From Micropterus salmoides (lineage: Eukaryota; Chordata; Actinopteri; Centrarchiformes; Centrarchidae), in NCBI RefSeq assembly GCF_014851395.1, contig NW_024044681.1:23251036-23315035 (forward strand): a stretch of DNA of 64,000 bases. Direction: 5' to 3'. Positions within the stretch are counted from its first letter, which is position 1. Every line of letters starts with the position of its first letter. A program made the position numbers and the translations under genes. Positions 1-11,432 of this stretch are shown one piece after another. The notes under the pieces are model-generated. The model saw only the letters and a list, made by a program, of their open reading frames with translations, ran no database searches and was not told the DNA's origin.

Positions 1-1440
1 TGTGGCTGTGACTTGACACGGGCAAAGATAATTTAAATTACATCTTTGAATTTGGCACACATTCACAAATTGTTTAAATTACCAAACCAACAGATCATAA
101 CAAATCTTAAAACTGACTCACTAAAAGAAGTATAGAACACTTTCAACAGACACTTTTAACTACTATCAACATTATAACATTATGACCTTGCATGAGAAAC
201 ACAATGTTTGGCTTGCCTTTTATGTTCAATATCAAATTCAAAGGCTTTAATGTAGTCGGAATCACTTTACATTGCCAAAGCAAGTGTAAAATAAAACAAC
301 ATCAACAACAAAATTGATTTTGCTGTTAGAAATATATACTGTATACAGATCAGTAAAAAAAATACTTAAAATAAAAAAGATTTTTTTGTCTTGCAGTGAA
401 AAAATACAAAAGAATTTCAAAAATAAATTTAAATGTATTTTTTATTATCAAAAATTAATACATTTTATTTCTAAATCAAATGAGTGTTGGCATCAAAGTT
501 TATCATCCAGGATAGTTCCCAAGTATTTGTATTGCTCGACTTAGCACAGATTTTCTGGAGTTGCGGTTTTTCTCTTCTCGACAAGGCTGAAGGATTTACG
601 TACTGTGGCTACATCAATTTATATCTAACAGCCCCTCTAGCTTGTCATGGAACTCAGAGAATTCATGATTAAAATCATGTGCATCAAACCTTGGATAAAA
701 CTTATTTAACTTTTCTGCCAATTTAGTCTCTGACATTTCAGAACACTCCACATTTCACTTTTCATTTTACGTTCCAGCCATAGATTTGATGCCTCTCCAG
801 GCTGCACGAGTTACTATTTCTCAGTTCACCCTCCACTTTAGTTTAGCAAATGCTATCTCCATCATAACATACTCATGGACCTCTTTTTTTGAGTGCTGCC
901 CCTCAGATAAAAGGTTTGTTTCTTCTGATTCAATAGTTGAAATTGCGAGGAATTACCATATTTTCAAAGAAACTAATGTAACATGATATAGTGTCAGTAA
1001 ATTTGTCCAAATCTGCAGAGGATTTTTAAAAATACGTCCCAATTCAGACATTCAACACAACAATTAAGTTCCTAAATAGAGTCTTCAGAAACAGGATCAT
1101 AATTGTATGAATCATTATTTAAATGTATATTCAACCATGTGACTGTAAACATAAAAAACAAATATTTTAACGGAATTTAACAATTGTTGTGGAGCACAAC
1201 ATTCATAAAATTGCAAAATTGCGTAATTTGCTTCAAAAGCATTTTGAGAGTACGCTGTTTTAGGTTGAATGGTATCTTGGTCATTGCCACTCCGTGCCCG
1301 CAGTGCCTGCTACTGGGCTATATAACATTGGAATCCCAGCCATTTATCAAGACAGCGGCGTAATGATTTACTGCAACAACACAACTCTTCAGCAAGCAAG
1401 CAGTGAGATGAAGCAAAAAGTACATGTAAGTATGGATATC
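1..1440. other. AT-rich non-coding stretch
   Basis: No recognisable gene, RNA or element. Open frames here are short, overlap on both strands and show no family motif. The composition is AT-rich with many A/T runs, as expected for fish intergenic or intronic DNA. Confidence 0.6.
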
Positions 1441-1514
1441 ATGGCAGAGGCTACGAAGAGATCGAAGAAGACGTTGTCGGTGGAAGCAAGGAAGAGAATA
1501 AGAGAAAGTGACCA
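1441..1514 (+). pseudogene. Lysine/arginine-rich coding-like scrap, cut by a TIR element
   Basis: An in-frame segment starting with ATG at 1441 reads MAEATKRSKKTLSVEARKRI and ends in RESD, where the TIR element starting at 1515 interrupts it. A similar basic stretch ending in a comparable K/R-E/K-S-D sequence lies past the element near 2436-2480, which suggests both come from one duplicated exon type. I do not recognise the family with certainty. Short basic N-terminal exons like this are common in proteins encoded by fish DNA transposons, so a transposon origin is my guess. It could also be chance coding. Confidence 0.25.
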
Positions 1515-2265
1515 GGGCCCGTATTTATCAAGCTTGTCAGAATTACTCATAAGAACACTGCTAAGAACTGACTTAAGAGTAAAAACATTCTTCGCTCAAA
1601 GCTGTGCTTAAAAGTTAGTTATCAATTATCATAGTCCTAATTTGAGTGAAGTGTAGGACTAAATCTTAAGTGTCAGTCTTAGTGCTGATTTACGACACTT
1701 TGCTGTGCCACAAACAGGACCAATCACTAAATAGATTTCCTTCTTTAAGAATATTCTCAGATAAATTCACAGTGAATGGTGAAATTCCTATGAGGAGTTT
1801 ATATTCAAAACACATTTAACAATAAAGAATTTTCAAGATAATACATTATGATATAGGCCTACACATTAAGGAAGTCGATGAAACGCGTGACAATGTGTGG
1901 AGCTGTAGCCTAAGTGCTATAATTGTTTCCATGATTATTTGGCTTATTGATGGTTGTGACGGCCAAAATCATTTTTGCGTTTGTCCTGTGGCAAATAAAC
2001 AAAGCGTCATCTCCACCTTCAATTTAACTGAAAACGCATTACTGCGTAAATCAGTCAATTCTTCATCTCCTCTCCGCAAGTCTGTCTCCACAGTGCCATC
2101 ACAAGCCCTACTGGCAACTCCTAACCACTTGAGAGACCTCTCAAGGTCTCTCAGAAATTTGATAACTTGCTTTTATTCTTAAGTTTAAAAGTAGGAGTAA
2201 ATTTCATGAATTCTCAGCACTTAAGACTAAAATGGCATTTTGAGAAGCTTGATAAATACTGGCCC
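1515..2265. mobile_element. Non-autonomous DNA transposon candidate with inverted ends
   Basis: The left end begins GGGCCCGTATTTATCAAGCT. The right end, read on the other strand, is GGGCCAGTATTTATCAAGCT, giving near-identical terminal inverted repeats of about 20 bp that continue more weakly inward (TCTTAAGT-type blocks on both sides). Length is about 750 bp and no transposase frame is visible, so it would be non-autonomous. I could not settle a clear target-site duplication, so the superfamily (Harbinger-like or hAT-like) stays open. Confidence 0.5.
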
Positions 2266-2460
2266 AGGTAGTAAGTTAGCCAACAAAGCTAGACAGCAAC
2301 TGATGCAGCTGGTGGAGAGCAGTGCTGATGTCGAGCTGAAGCCGGGCGAGCAGGCAAGATAACTGGGCTCAGCAGCCTCTATGGGCATAATTCCATTAGC
2401 ATAATGTTAGCTATCGGCAGAGGTGAAGAAACCAAAGAGGAAGTTGACAGAGTAAGGTAA

Positions 2461-2586
2461 GAAGAGAAAAAGAGAGTGACCAAGCAAGAGGCTCCCGGAC
2501 ATTGGCACAAGCTTTGTGAGATAAAAGGCTGCAAGACAGACACCGAGCTGGCATTCATTCTGTGTACACAGCTGGCTAGTAAGTAA
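2461..2586 (+). pseudogene. Short coding-like fragment, unknown family
   Basis: An open stretch of about 41 codons ends in TAA at 2584. It contains WHKLCEIKGCKTDTELAFIL, an amphipathic segment that looks like real protein rather than random translation. It lacks its own ATG and is probably a fragment of an exon shared with the basic scrap at 1441-1514. Function unknown. The pattern resembles small conserved exons of transposon-derived fish proteins, but I cannot name one. Confidence 0.25.
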
Positions 2587-2589
2587 TAT

Positions 2590-4173
2590 TGCTATGTCTT
2601 TTGTTGTCACACTTCCTTTGTGTTTGGCTGTGTTAGCAAAATCGTCGACTTGCTAGTTTTGATCATAAGTAATGTAATCATAACAAATGCATAAACAGAC
2701 AGAGGTGAATTACACTAGGAAATTACTGTAGACACACTCTGCCCATGCACTCAATGTGCATGAAAATGTGCTTTAGGAGTCTCTTGCTAGTTTCTCATTT
2801 AACCCTAACCCTGCCTATGCCAGCTTTAATACTTAAACTATTCTGATCTTAACCAGGGTTAAATGCATCACAACTTTCCGCGTGCTGATGCCTCAATGCA
2901 TGTACCTGGTGCCCTATTTTTTTGCCCCTGCCCTTCAGACAGCCTGACTTAAAACTAACGGAATTCCTCTGGAGGCTTTTTGAGCATGATGCTGAACCTC
3001 TCCTTGATCGAGCTCACTCTATACTCACACTGAACCCTCACATGAATTTAAAAAACACAAATATTACAGCTATTACATAGATAATACAGGAGGCCATACA
3101 CATTCTCACGACGTATTTATAAAACAATCTTCCAGTTACATGTTTTTATGGACTTGCTGCCACACCAATTTAATTTGTAGTCTCAGATGATTCAGGACTT
3201 GGAACATATAACCGTTGCTGTTTTGGATGACATGAATACTATTTAATGGCTGGAAAGTTTAGTATTTCCTACATACAGGTTTTCTCCTGTGTGCATGGTA
3301 AATGCTCAAAGACAACATGTGACCCTTTGTTTCGATTCACTCTAGAAATGATCTGAAGGTCAGAAAGGCTAATCACAGAGACTAACTGAGACCATTACAA
3401 TGATCCCGAAATATTACTTTGACGCTGTGTGAGTATAGGGTTTATAAACCTTGTCATTACAGCTTTGCTGTGATTTGTCCGGTCGGGATAATAGTAATAC
3501 AGCCTATGTAATGGAAAAGCTATAAAACCGCTGATCCTTTTAACCTTTCCTATCTCTGGCAGATGACATTGATCAAAGGAAAAGACCAGGTGCGTATGCA
3601 TTTGAAAAGAAACAGGTTGAGAAACATTAATATAGACAGAGCTATTTACTCATTACCCACCAGGGCTAAGACATTGCAAGTCATTTCAAGTCAACTGCCC
3701 TTAATACCTCCTTTTTCCTGTCTGCTCCATTCCTCCACTTTCCCTGGTACACTGGCTCACTCTCCTGTCTCCCCTTCCCTCTCACCACCTTACTGTCTAT
3801 TCACTCTTTTCTTAGGGAGATGTTTAAAGAACTCCTCTGAAATACTAAGCAGCCCAAGAGTAATTCATTGCCACATTTGCTTTTATGCTCTTTATTAGGC
3901 CTAGTCCTTAAGATGTTTTTTAATGTTGCATGATGGTTTGGATATAACTCATTACCGTTCTATTCTTTTTTTGTTGTTGTGTTAAACAATAGTGTGAAAA
4001 CGACTATATGCATAAAAGGCTATATATTGTACATATTAAATTTAACATTAGGTACTATTCATTTAAATTAATAATAGCATATATTACAATAATGTGTAAT
4101 ATTTTTCACAATAGTTCATGAAAATCACAAATGCAGCCAGCCAGTCGTTGTCACCACACAGAGCACAGTGTAC
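2590..4173. other. Non-coding stretch, no features seen
   Basis: Nothing recognisable on either strand. Open frames (for example 3563-3898, proline/serine-rich) have no motif and low-complexity composition. Confidence 0.55.
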
Positions 4174-4275
4174 TAGTGATGGGAATTACGCCTCTTTAGA
4201 GGGAGCCAAATTTCATGGCTCCATTCCTTTCCAAAGGCTGGCCCTTTTAGCTCCCAAACGGCTCTTCATTTAGAA
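4174..4275 (+). repeat. Possible hAT-type transposon end (single end)
   Basis: The segment beginning AGTGATGGGAATTACG is followed by CTCTTT, GGAGCC, TGGCTC and CGGCTCTT blocks. This resembles the common 'GTGATGGGAA...GGCTC' ends of fish hAT-like elements. No matching inverted end was found within the next kilobase, so this would be a solo, decayed end. Confidence 0.3.
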
Positions 4276-6094
4276 TCACTTCTGCTGGTCATAGCCTAAG
4301 TTACATACTTATTTGTTGCAAAAGATAAATATGCAATTTTCTTCATCTGCAATACAATGAAACATTCTGTGAAATTGATGGTTAAAAATTGGGATATGTC
4401 AAGAATAACCTTTGTTGTTTGTAACAAAAATAACACCCGACTTTTGAAATAGTATGGTTAATAAATAATTATGCAACTCTAAACAGACACATACTGTATA
4501 TTTCAATTAAATAGTTATTATATAGGCTAATATAAAACGAAAAAAAGTATTTCTGCTCTGTTAAAAAGTGTAATTTGTTTATTGTCTTGTATTTCTTTCT
4601 TCGCAGGGTTGGGAAGGGAGGGGGTGATACGGGGGCCACTGGCTCAGACTGAGCCACACTCTTCCAGCCATTCCAGCCATGATTTGTGATTGAGGTAGCG
4701 TTAAATGACTTGCCCATGGAGATTCAGCTTACGTTCTAGTTTGCCAAGATGCTGTTGTTGTGATGTTAGTCATAGTAGCAGGAGAGTATCGCTGTGTGGA
4801 GCATGGAGCACTGGTGTTCTGGTTCTCAAAAAAAACCCACACAGTGTTGATACAGAACTAAAGACAGATAAAATACAGTCTGCATTATTATCTCTAATTC
4901 CTCATTTTTATTATTCTCATCAATTTTAAAGTTTCAACTTACTCTTATTTAGCAAATATCTCCTTTCCTCTTGCTCATGTTGACTGTGAATGATGTAATC
5001 TGCATCCAATAAAGCAGTAGTCATACACTGTTGTTGGGGAATTGGGAATTTTTGGGAATTCCAGAGTTAAAACAATTGTGAAAGGACTCACAAAAGACCT
5101 CCTATAAAATACTAAACTCTATATTTATGTAAAAATGTATCTCTACAATAACTAATCCCCAATTTCACTGTTTATGCCTAAGCACCAGTGGTAGCGGACA
5201 ATTACAAAAAATATTAAATTACATAGTTATAATGAAATGATAGGATGGGCTCTCAGCTAGCTAACATCAGATAGCTAATTTTAAGTAAAAGAAATGCTAA
5301 TTACGAATCTCTGAAGGTAGGAAAGTTAAGTGCATTAAAGCAGCCAAATAGTTAGCTACTGACATTAACCTGCTGCGCCTCCATTAGCGTGTGATGCACC
5401 GGACTGGAGCAGCTGCGCTGTGAGTGACGCAGACAGACAAGACGTTCTACTAACATTAATGTTAGGAAATGGTATGGTCCATTTTAGGGGTTCCTGAAGT
5501 CGTATTTCAAGATTCTTGAATATAAGGCATGAGTACGGGAAATATATTGTAATATTTACAAATACAGGTATGAAAAACCCCCCTGAACTGTTTGTTTTGC
5601 CTATTTTGGGGGGTCCAAGCCTTAACTTGGGGGGTCAGACCCCCCCAATCCTCCCCGTAATTCGAACCATGTACTCCACCTTTAACAGTTACCTGACAAT
5701 GTTTCGCTCCATAATAGATCTGTCTTTTTTATAGGTTTTTCTTTTTTTTTCTTGCCTAGTACTGTATAGTATAGTCATTCCTTGCATAGTCATGTGTGTT
5801 CACGTTTACTAACAACTCTATCCTGCTTAATGGGATGGTGATAAGGGTGCAGACACCAGTTTTGAGTGTTTGTGTATTTTTGAGTTTAAATGTGAGTTTT
5901 GGTTATTTTGAATTAAACTGAACATCCATTCTCTCACCTCAAGCTCTCTCCAGAGATGAATTTGTTTTTTTCCCTTCCCATTACTATTATGTATTTTCTA
6001 AGGGCTTTTTCTGTTTCAGGATTAACAGCAAATGTGTTTACAGTTAGATTAGCTATCCTGTCACATTTGCTCTCTGTGATTTAGTGGCTTAGTC

Positions 6095-6098
<4 letters not shown>
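4276..6098. other. Non-coding stretch
   Basis: No gene recognised. It includes a small C/G-run hairpin at 5628-5648 (listed separately) and AT-rich filler. Confidence 0.5.
5628..5648. repeat. Short G/C-run hairpin
   Basis: TTGGGGGGTC is followed at once by GACCCCCCCAA, a near-perfect inverted repeat of homopolymer runs. A further TTGGGGGGTCC lies just upstream around 5608. It is probably part of a decayed dispersed repeat. Confidence 0.5.

Positions 6099-6137
<39 letters not shown>
6099..6137 (+). repeat. (GT)n microsatellite
   Basis: About 18 uninterrupted TG units. Typical vertebrate dinucleotide repeat. Confidence 0.95.
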
Positions 6138-6140
<3 letters not shown>

Positions 6141-6449
6141 TAATGGGCTGTTGGGTGTGTTTGTTCTTAGGAGAGGGTTAAGGTGATTTAGTGGCAGTCG
6201 AGTAGAATGCAGACCAGCCAGGGCAAGCAGGAGCTCAGACAATTCTGTAGTGGTGACACAAAACGATAACCATTTAGTTATTGTCATGTCCCTTGGTGTT
6301 GCACTGCTTTTCAAAAGAACTACAACAAATTTGACACAGCTTTGGCTTTTGAGTCTGCACACGCAAGGGGAATGAGCAAAGGAAGGAGTAAAGCTCCCAA
6401 TTTTCCTGGAAGAGGAGTACGGGGCAGAGGAGAGAGGCTGGCGCGATTG

Positions 6450-6545
6450 AGAGATAACAGCAGTGGCCCTGAGTTAATTGGCAATTAGAGAGCTGCCAGC
6501 ATTATTTTTAAAGGCTATAATTAGGTAATTGCGTGTGTTTGTGCT
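6450..6545. promoter_or_regulatory. Candidate conserved non-coding element rich in homeodomain cores
   Basis: The segment has a dense set of TAATTG/CAATTA/TAATTA/GTAATTG cores (6475-6532) in a non-repetitive, non-coding context. Such clusters are common in deeply conserved vertebrate enhancers. This is inference from composition only and no alignment was possible. Confidence 0.25.
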
Positions 6546-8457
6546 TGTGCCAGGTCTGTGTCCATGACATGTTCAAATGCAGGAGGTCAGTTTTCAGTTT
6601 CTTACATGACCCTGTTTGTTTTCCTTTATCTGTGTACCCAAATGGTTCTCTTGTTTTATTTTTTTACTTGCACCATCTTTGTCTGTCATGGTAGAACAGA
6701 AATGCAGGTAAACTGCGTTCAAGCAGTAGGTGGTTACACCACCAACTATAAAAATATGTTGTAAAAAATATATATGTTAGTGGGATACACTATTTCCTCA
6801 CTTTCCGTGCATGTGTTTTACATGGATGACATGATTGCCAAAACTGCCGTAGCAGTTATGCCTGATAATACACATTTACTGCATACTGTTGTGCACTGGA
6901 TGGAGAGGTTAGCAGAAAGAACATGTGAGTGTCCACTTCATGCATGTAGTGCGTGTCTATATATGCATGTGTGTAAGTGGCTGACAATTTTTCCTGATTG
7001 CAGCAGGTCTTTTTTGAAGAAAGAGGAGGCGATAGGGAAAGAAGGGTAGAGAGAGCGAGGTGCCTCCACTTTGAAATCCATCTTTCCAAGGATGGCTTCC
7101 CTACTGAGACCCTCAGGCTTTGTCCTCCTTTCAGCCTCTTTTGTGCGTGCTTGTGTGTGTTTCTGTGTGTATGTCAGGTAGACAGTCAGTGGTTTTTACT
7201 CCTGCTATCAGCCCCTAGTGTCAGTCTAGTCTCATATCAACGTCCCCGCCCTATACTCCCTCTACTCCCTCTACTCCTTGCATACTGTCAGAGGGCCCCT
7301 CAGGACAGTTCATGAACCTCTCAGCATGAACCTTTTTTTTAGTACTGAGCTAGAAGCCACAGCTTAGTCTGCGCTAAAAATGGACTAGCTGCCTCCAACA
7401 AAAGCACAGCTGCCACGTCCTAATTTCAAGAATGAATCCACTAGTCTAGCCAGAGATGAAAAAAGCACATCATGGACATTGTATTTGTGATAAGCTTACT
7501 GTATCCACCTCTGTCTTTTCTTTCACCAAAGATACGCACTTACACATATTCTCCCAGGCACATAATGTAACGTCATCTGCTGCAACGCAATGTTTTGGCA
7601 GTTGGGTGCCATGACAATGTTGGTGTTTATTTTAACATTTAATGCCTCAGTTCTCCTTGGTGCACTTGTCTGCTTTCATTTCATTGACACTTTAGAGGCC
7701 TTTATGACAGCTGACACAGTAATTGCTGGGAGGATATATGTAATAATACACTGAACAGGTAGTCGCTCTCTTCTAGTTTGGCAGCTTTTCATATTCACCA
7801 CCTTAACGAAACTTCCCACAGATGTGTGACATTATGAAAGGCTTAATGTTCAACTGTCATGCTATTTCTCGGCTTATCTTATTTCAAAGAGTGCTATTTC
7901 AGAGTAGTTTCAGAATTCTAAGGTCTGGTTAATGTAATAGCAGCTACTACTGAATACTCCTCTGATAAATGAAAGGATTTTCCTGTGTATTTTTCCTCTT
8001 ATCTACAAAAATCCTGCTGCACTGAACTGTTTTGACCCATCTTACCACTGCTATGTGGAGATAAAGTGTCTCATGTTATATCCTTGAAATGTCCCTCAAA
8101 TTCATGGAAATAAATGACCATTAATCCTCACAACTCGCTAAATCCAAGTCTAATCATGCAAAATGAAGTCTTCCTCTGAAAAACAAGCCACATGTTCAGC
8201 ATTTAGAGACAAACAATGACAGCTTACACTGATCAGAATTCCCATTTTTAATTGATTTTGCTTTTAAATTTTGCAGTCAAGTATCTTCACTGATATTTTG
8301 GGTTCATCTGAATCAGATATGTCCCAGGCCTGCAGGTCATTTGGGGCTATTGGGAGTCCAAAGACCTCCTTGCTTGGGGAACCTTTGTCATTCAAGCTAG
8401 AATCTCCAACATCACATAAATACTGTGTAAAACACACTTTTATAGTCTTGTTTTGAG
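6546..8457. other. Non-coding stretch, nothing recognised
   Basis: Short unsupported frames only. No element ends, tRNA or repeat family recognised. Confidence 0.5.
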
Positions 8458-8647
8458 CATTACTGTAAAGCTGATGATAAATGGGGCAACATTTTGAGCA
8501 ATGTTACTGGCAATCATGCTGGTGGCAAGTCCGTTTTGAATGGATAGCAGCGGGACGATGGGACGGGGTGGGGCGGTGGCGGGGCGGACCATTGACGGCA
8601 ACATTGCTCTAAAAGTTACTCCGTGTATCATCAGCTTGATTGTAATG
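8458..8647. repeat. Imperfect foldback (MITE-like) with G-rich loop
   Basis: The left arm at about 8458-8505 (CATTAC...AAGCTGATGATA...GAGCAATGTT) and right arm at about 8600-8647 (AACATTGCTC...TATCATCAGCTT...GTAATG) are imperfect inverted repeats of about 48 bp. The loop (about 8550-8587) is strongly G-rich, with several GGG/GGGG runs. No protein is encoded. It is likely a small non-autonomous DNA element or a foldback, family unknown. Confidence 0.6.
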
Positions 8648-8649
8648 TG

Positions 8650-11388
8650 GTTGCCTGGTTCTTTTGTATTATTTTCAATTTTTATTCTTTTGTACTTCAG
8701 TTCAATTTCTTATTTATTACATATAATGTTTTGTCTCTCTTTTATAGTGTATCTATAATACAATATAATATATAATATAATCTATAAAGCAGTGTGAAAA
8801 TACACACATACACACACGCAAGCATGATGCAAAGACATGAACAAGACTTTAATCTATACTGTATTATTAGTGTGCAAGGTAACAAGAAGAGAAGGACAGA
8901 AAAAACTGTTCACCTCTAAAGCCTCAGATGCCGAGTGCACTGAGAATATTGAATTTTTCTATTTCACTTTACAGATTTATTCATGTTTTCCGTAGCACCT
9001 GACTTTCCACAGTATCCCCTTACATGGCCTTACATTGAGTCAATTTGTAAAGCATAAACATTTGGAAGTGCAGAAAAAAACCAGAGAGTTTAAGATCCTT
9101 TGAAGTGGTCGACAGTTGGGTAGTAAAGATTCCCAATCCTCTGCTTTAACTTCAGGAAACTATTCTCTAACTTCACTTCGCCTTCCTTTCCACAGACTAT
9201 TTTGTCAGCGAGTTTGAAAAGAAGTTTGATGACATCCCAAGCACTTATTCCCAACCATGACCCTTTTCCACTCTCCCACAAACCTTTGTAACCTAACTGA
9301 TTATTCTCCTCTCACTCCGGGATCTTCAGGCGAGGTTTTGACACTGGTGTCCTCCAGCTAACCTTACCAGAGACTTGATTGTACTCTACAGAGCTTCTAG
9401 TTCAAATCCATGTCTCTTCTCAGCTGTACTGCAATGCAACGGTTGCTTTGCCTCCCCCGATTCTCCCTTCTTGTATCTGATCTTCTAGTAGCTTCCATCA
9501 TCTGCTCCTAGCACCTGGAAACTGTCCACATTCAATACGATGTGAATACAGGGTGATATATTATTGATCATGCAGGGAACACAAACAGGTCAGAGCGCAG
9601 CAGGACACAGAGCACAAAGTTGGAGGGGATTTCATACCTTTTTAAAGGGTACTTGAGTAAAATGGAAAGTGGGTTTTAGGTCAGGGTAGTCTCTCTCTCT
9701 CTCTTTTTTACCATTCTGTAGCCCTAAATCCTCAGATGTGTCCTACAAGGCAACATAGCCTCTCATGTTCAGGGCACAGTCCAGTTCTACACCCTGAACA
9801 TGCCAGTTTGAGTTCGGAGTCCCCAAAATGCCACAGTGGGAACTTTTCCTCTAGAAACACCTTTATGTGCCCTCACAATAAATTTGTATTATCTTGTGCT
9901 ACTCATTTTCTTGGAGCTCTGGTGGTGCGTACACAGTGATGGGCTTGCTTCTTTGATGGTCTGACAACGTACAAAGCCTACACATATGCACTTACATGTC
10001 AAGTAATATGATAGAATGCAAGTTTGTGCAATATGCTGTGGTTCTTAAAGTTAAACCCTCTACTCTTTAGTCATGGGTTATCTTACACGCTGTTTGACTG
10101 GATTTATCTGGGGCTTTTGGAAACTTTGGTTTGCTTGAGGTGGAGCTGTCCAGCTTGCTGTGGTGCTCATTACTGCTCACGTCCTATCTATGTTTAATTT
10201 AGAGGAAGCACAAGTCTAAATTCAATGCCAGCTTTTCTTTTTCTGCAGCATAGTTGTAGCACATGAGAAAGTGACAGTATAAAAATGCATATTGGGTTTT
10301 TTAATAATAGATTGTGCCTTGTTATATTGTTATCTGAGAGAAAGATAGTACAGCTCTGTAAGCTTGTTAACACCTGTCAGCAGAACAGCACTAATGTAAA
10401 ACCTTTCATTGTGAGTGAAATTTAACACATTAAAATAAACATGGATACTACTTTTAATCTTCTCTTTAATAATCTACCTTTGATTTATTTTTCATGTAAT
10501 TATTTTATTATATTTGGTGGCAGTGTAACTGCCATTTTTACTTTGCAACTTCTGTCCCAGGCAGTACACTATAATGGCTGCCATTTTCACAGTTATCCGC
10601 GCTGACTGACATTTTTTCCTTTTGTAGGATGTACAGCTTGAAACTAATTAATCCAGCTTAACAATAATGCACTAAATTTACATACCTTCTGCCCAAAATA
10701 TATGAATCACTTTGATCAATTCGGAATTACCAATGGAATTACCATCTACTAGAGAAAAGCCTTGAGGCAGAAGAGGCCATGTACAGCGTCTTTCCTCCCA
10801 TCCCTTTGAATCTCACGCCTTGCAGAAATGTGAAGATATGGTGTCAGCAATTTTAGAGCTGTAATTGCTTGCACAGCTCTCGCTGTTTGTTTTTGCAAGA
10901 TGCAGTTTTCCGTTGGGTATCAGTTTACAAGAAAAATCAATTAAAGCGCAGTGTTAGACCTACTGCCAAAGATAGAATAACTATTGCCACAGTATGTAAT
11001 TCCTGTGTATTTTTAGGATTATGATTCAACTTTTCAAACGTATAATATAGAGACTAGCAAAAGCATAGTAAACAATATTGTGATAAATAATTCTCTTATA
11101 TGGATTGTTTACCAGCAATGACCAAAAGATGAGTTGTGGGAACAAAATAAAAACATTCTACTCAAAAATTCATCATTCCCAAATTTTACAGAAATAAATG
11201 TGCTCTACTGCACCACTGTGTGCTACTTAGTGAGTTTGTGTCTTTTCTGTCAGTTTTCTTGTAATGATGCCCCCCATCCCCACACACCCTCAATATATAT
11301 ACAGAAAACTGCTCACCCACATCCTTAACGCATGGGAAGACATTGACGTTGAAGTTCTTGCTGGTGGCAATGTTTGCCTCAGGACTGG
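8650..11388. other. Non-coding stretch
   Basis: No recognised gene. A (CT)n run lies at about 9691-9706. The segment at 10770-10960 is non-repetitive and of balanced composition, and could be conserved non-coding sequence, but nothing in the sequence proves that. Confidence 0.5.
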
Positions 11389-11432
11389 CAGGAAAATCTA
11401 TGAGGCCCATGTTGGCCTCATAGATTTTCCTG
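11389..11432. repeat. Perfect 19-bp-arm hairpin
   Basis: CAGGAAAATCTATGAGGCC (11389-11407), a 6-base spacer and its exact reverse complement (11414-11432). Pairing stops abruptly at the outer ends, so the hairpin is too short for a classical miRNA precursor. It looks like a replication template-switch product or a tiny foldback. Confidence 0.9.

Noticed and set aside
11389..11432. Hairpin considered as a microRNA precursor
   Set aside because: Only 19 paired bases and a 6-base loop; precursors need a longer stem, and pairing does not extend.
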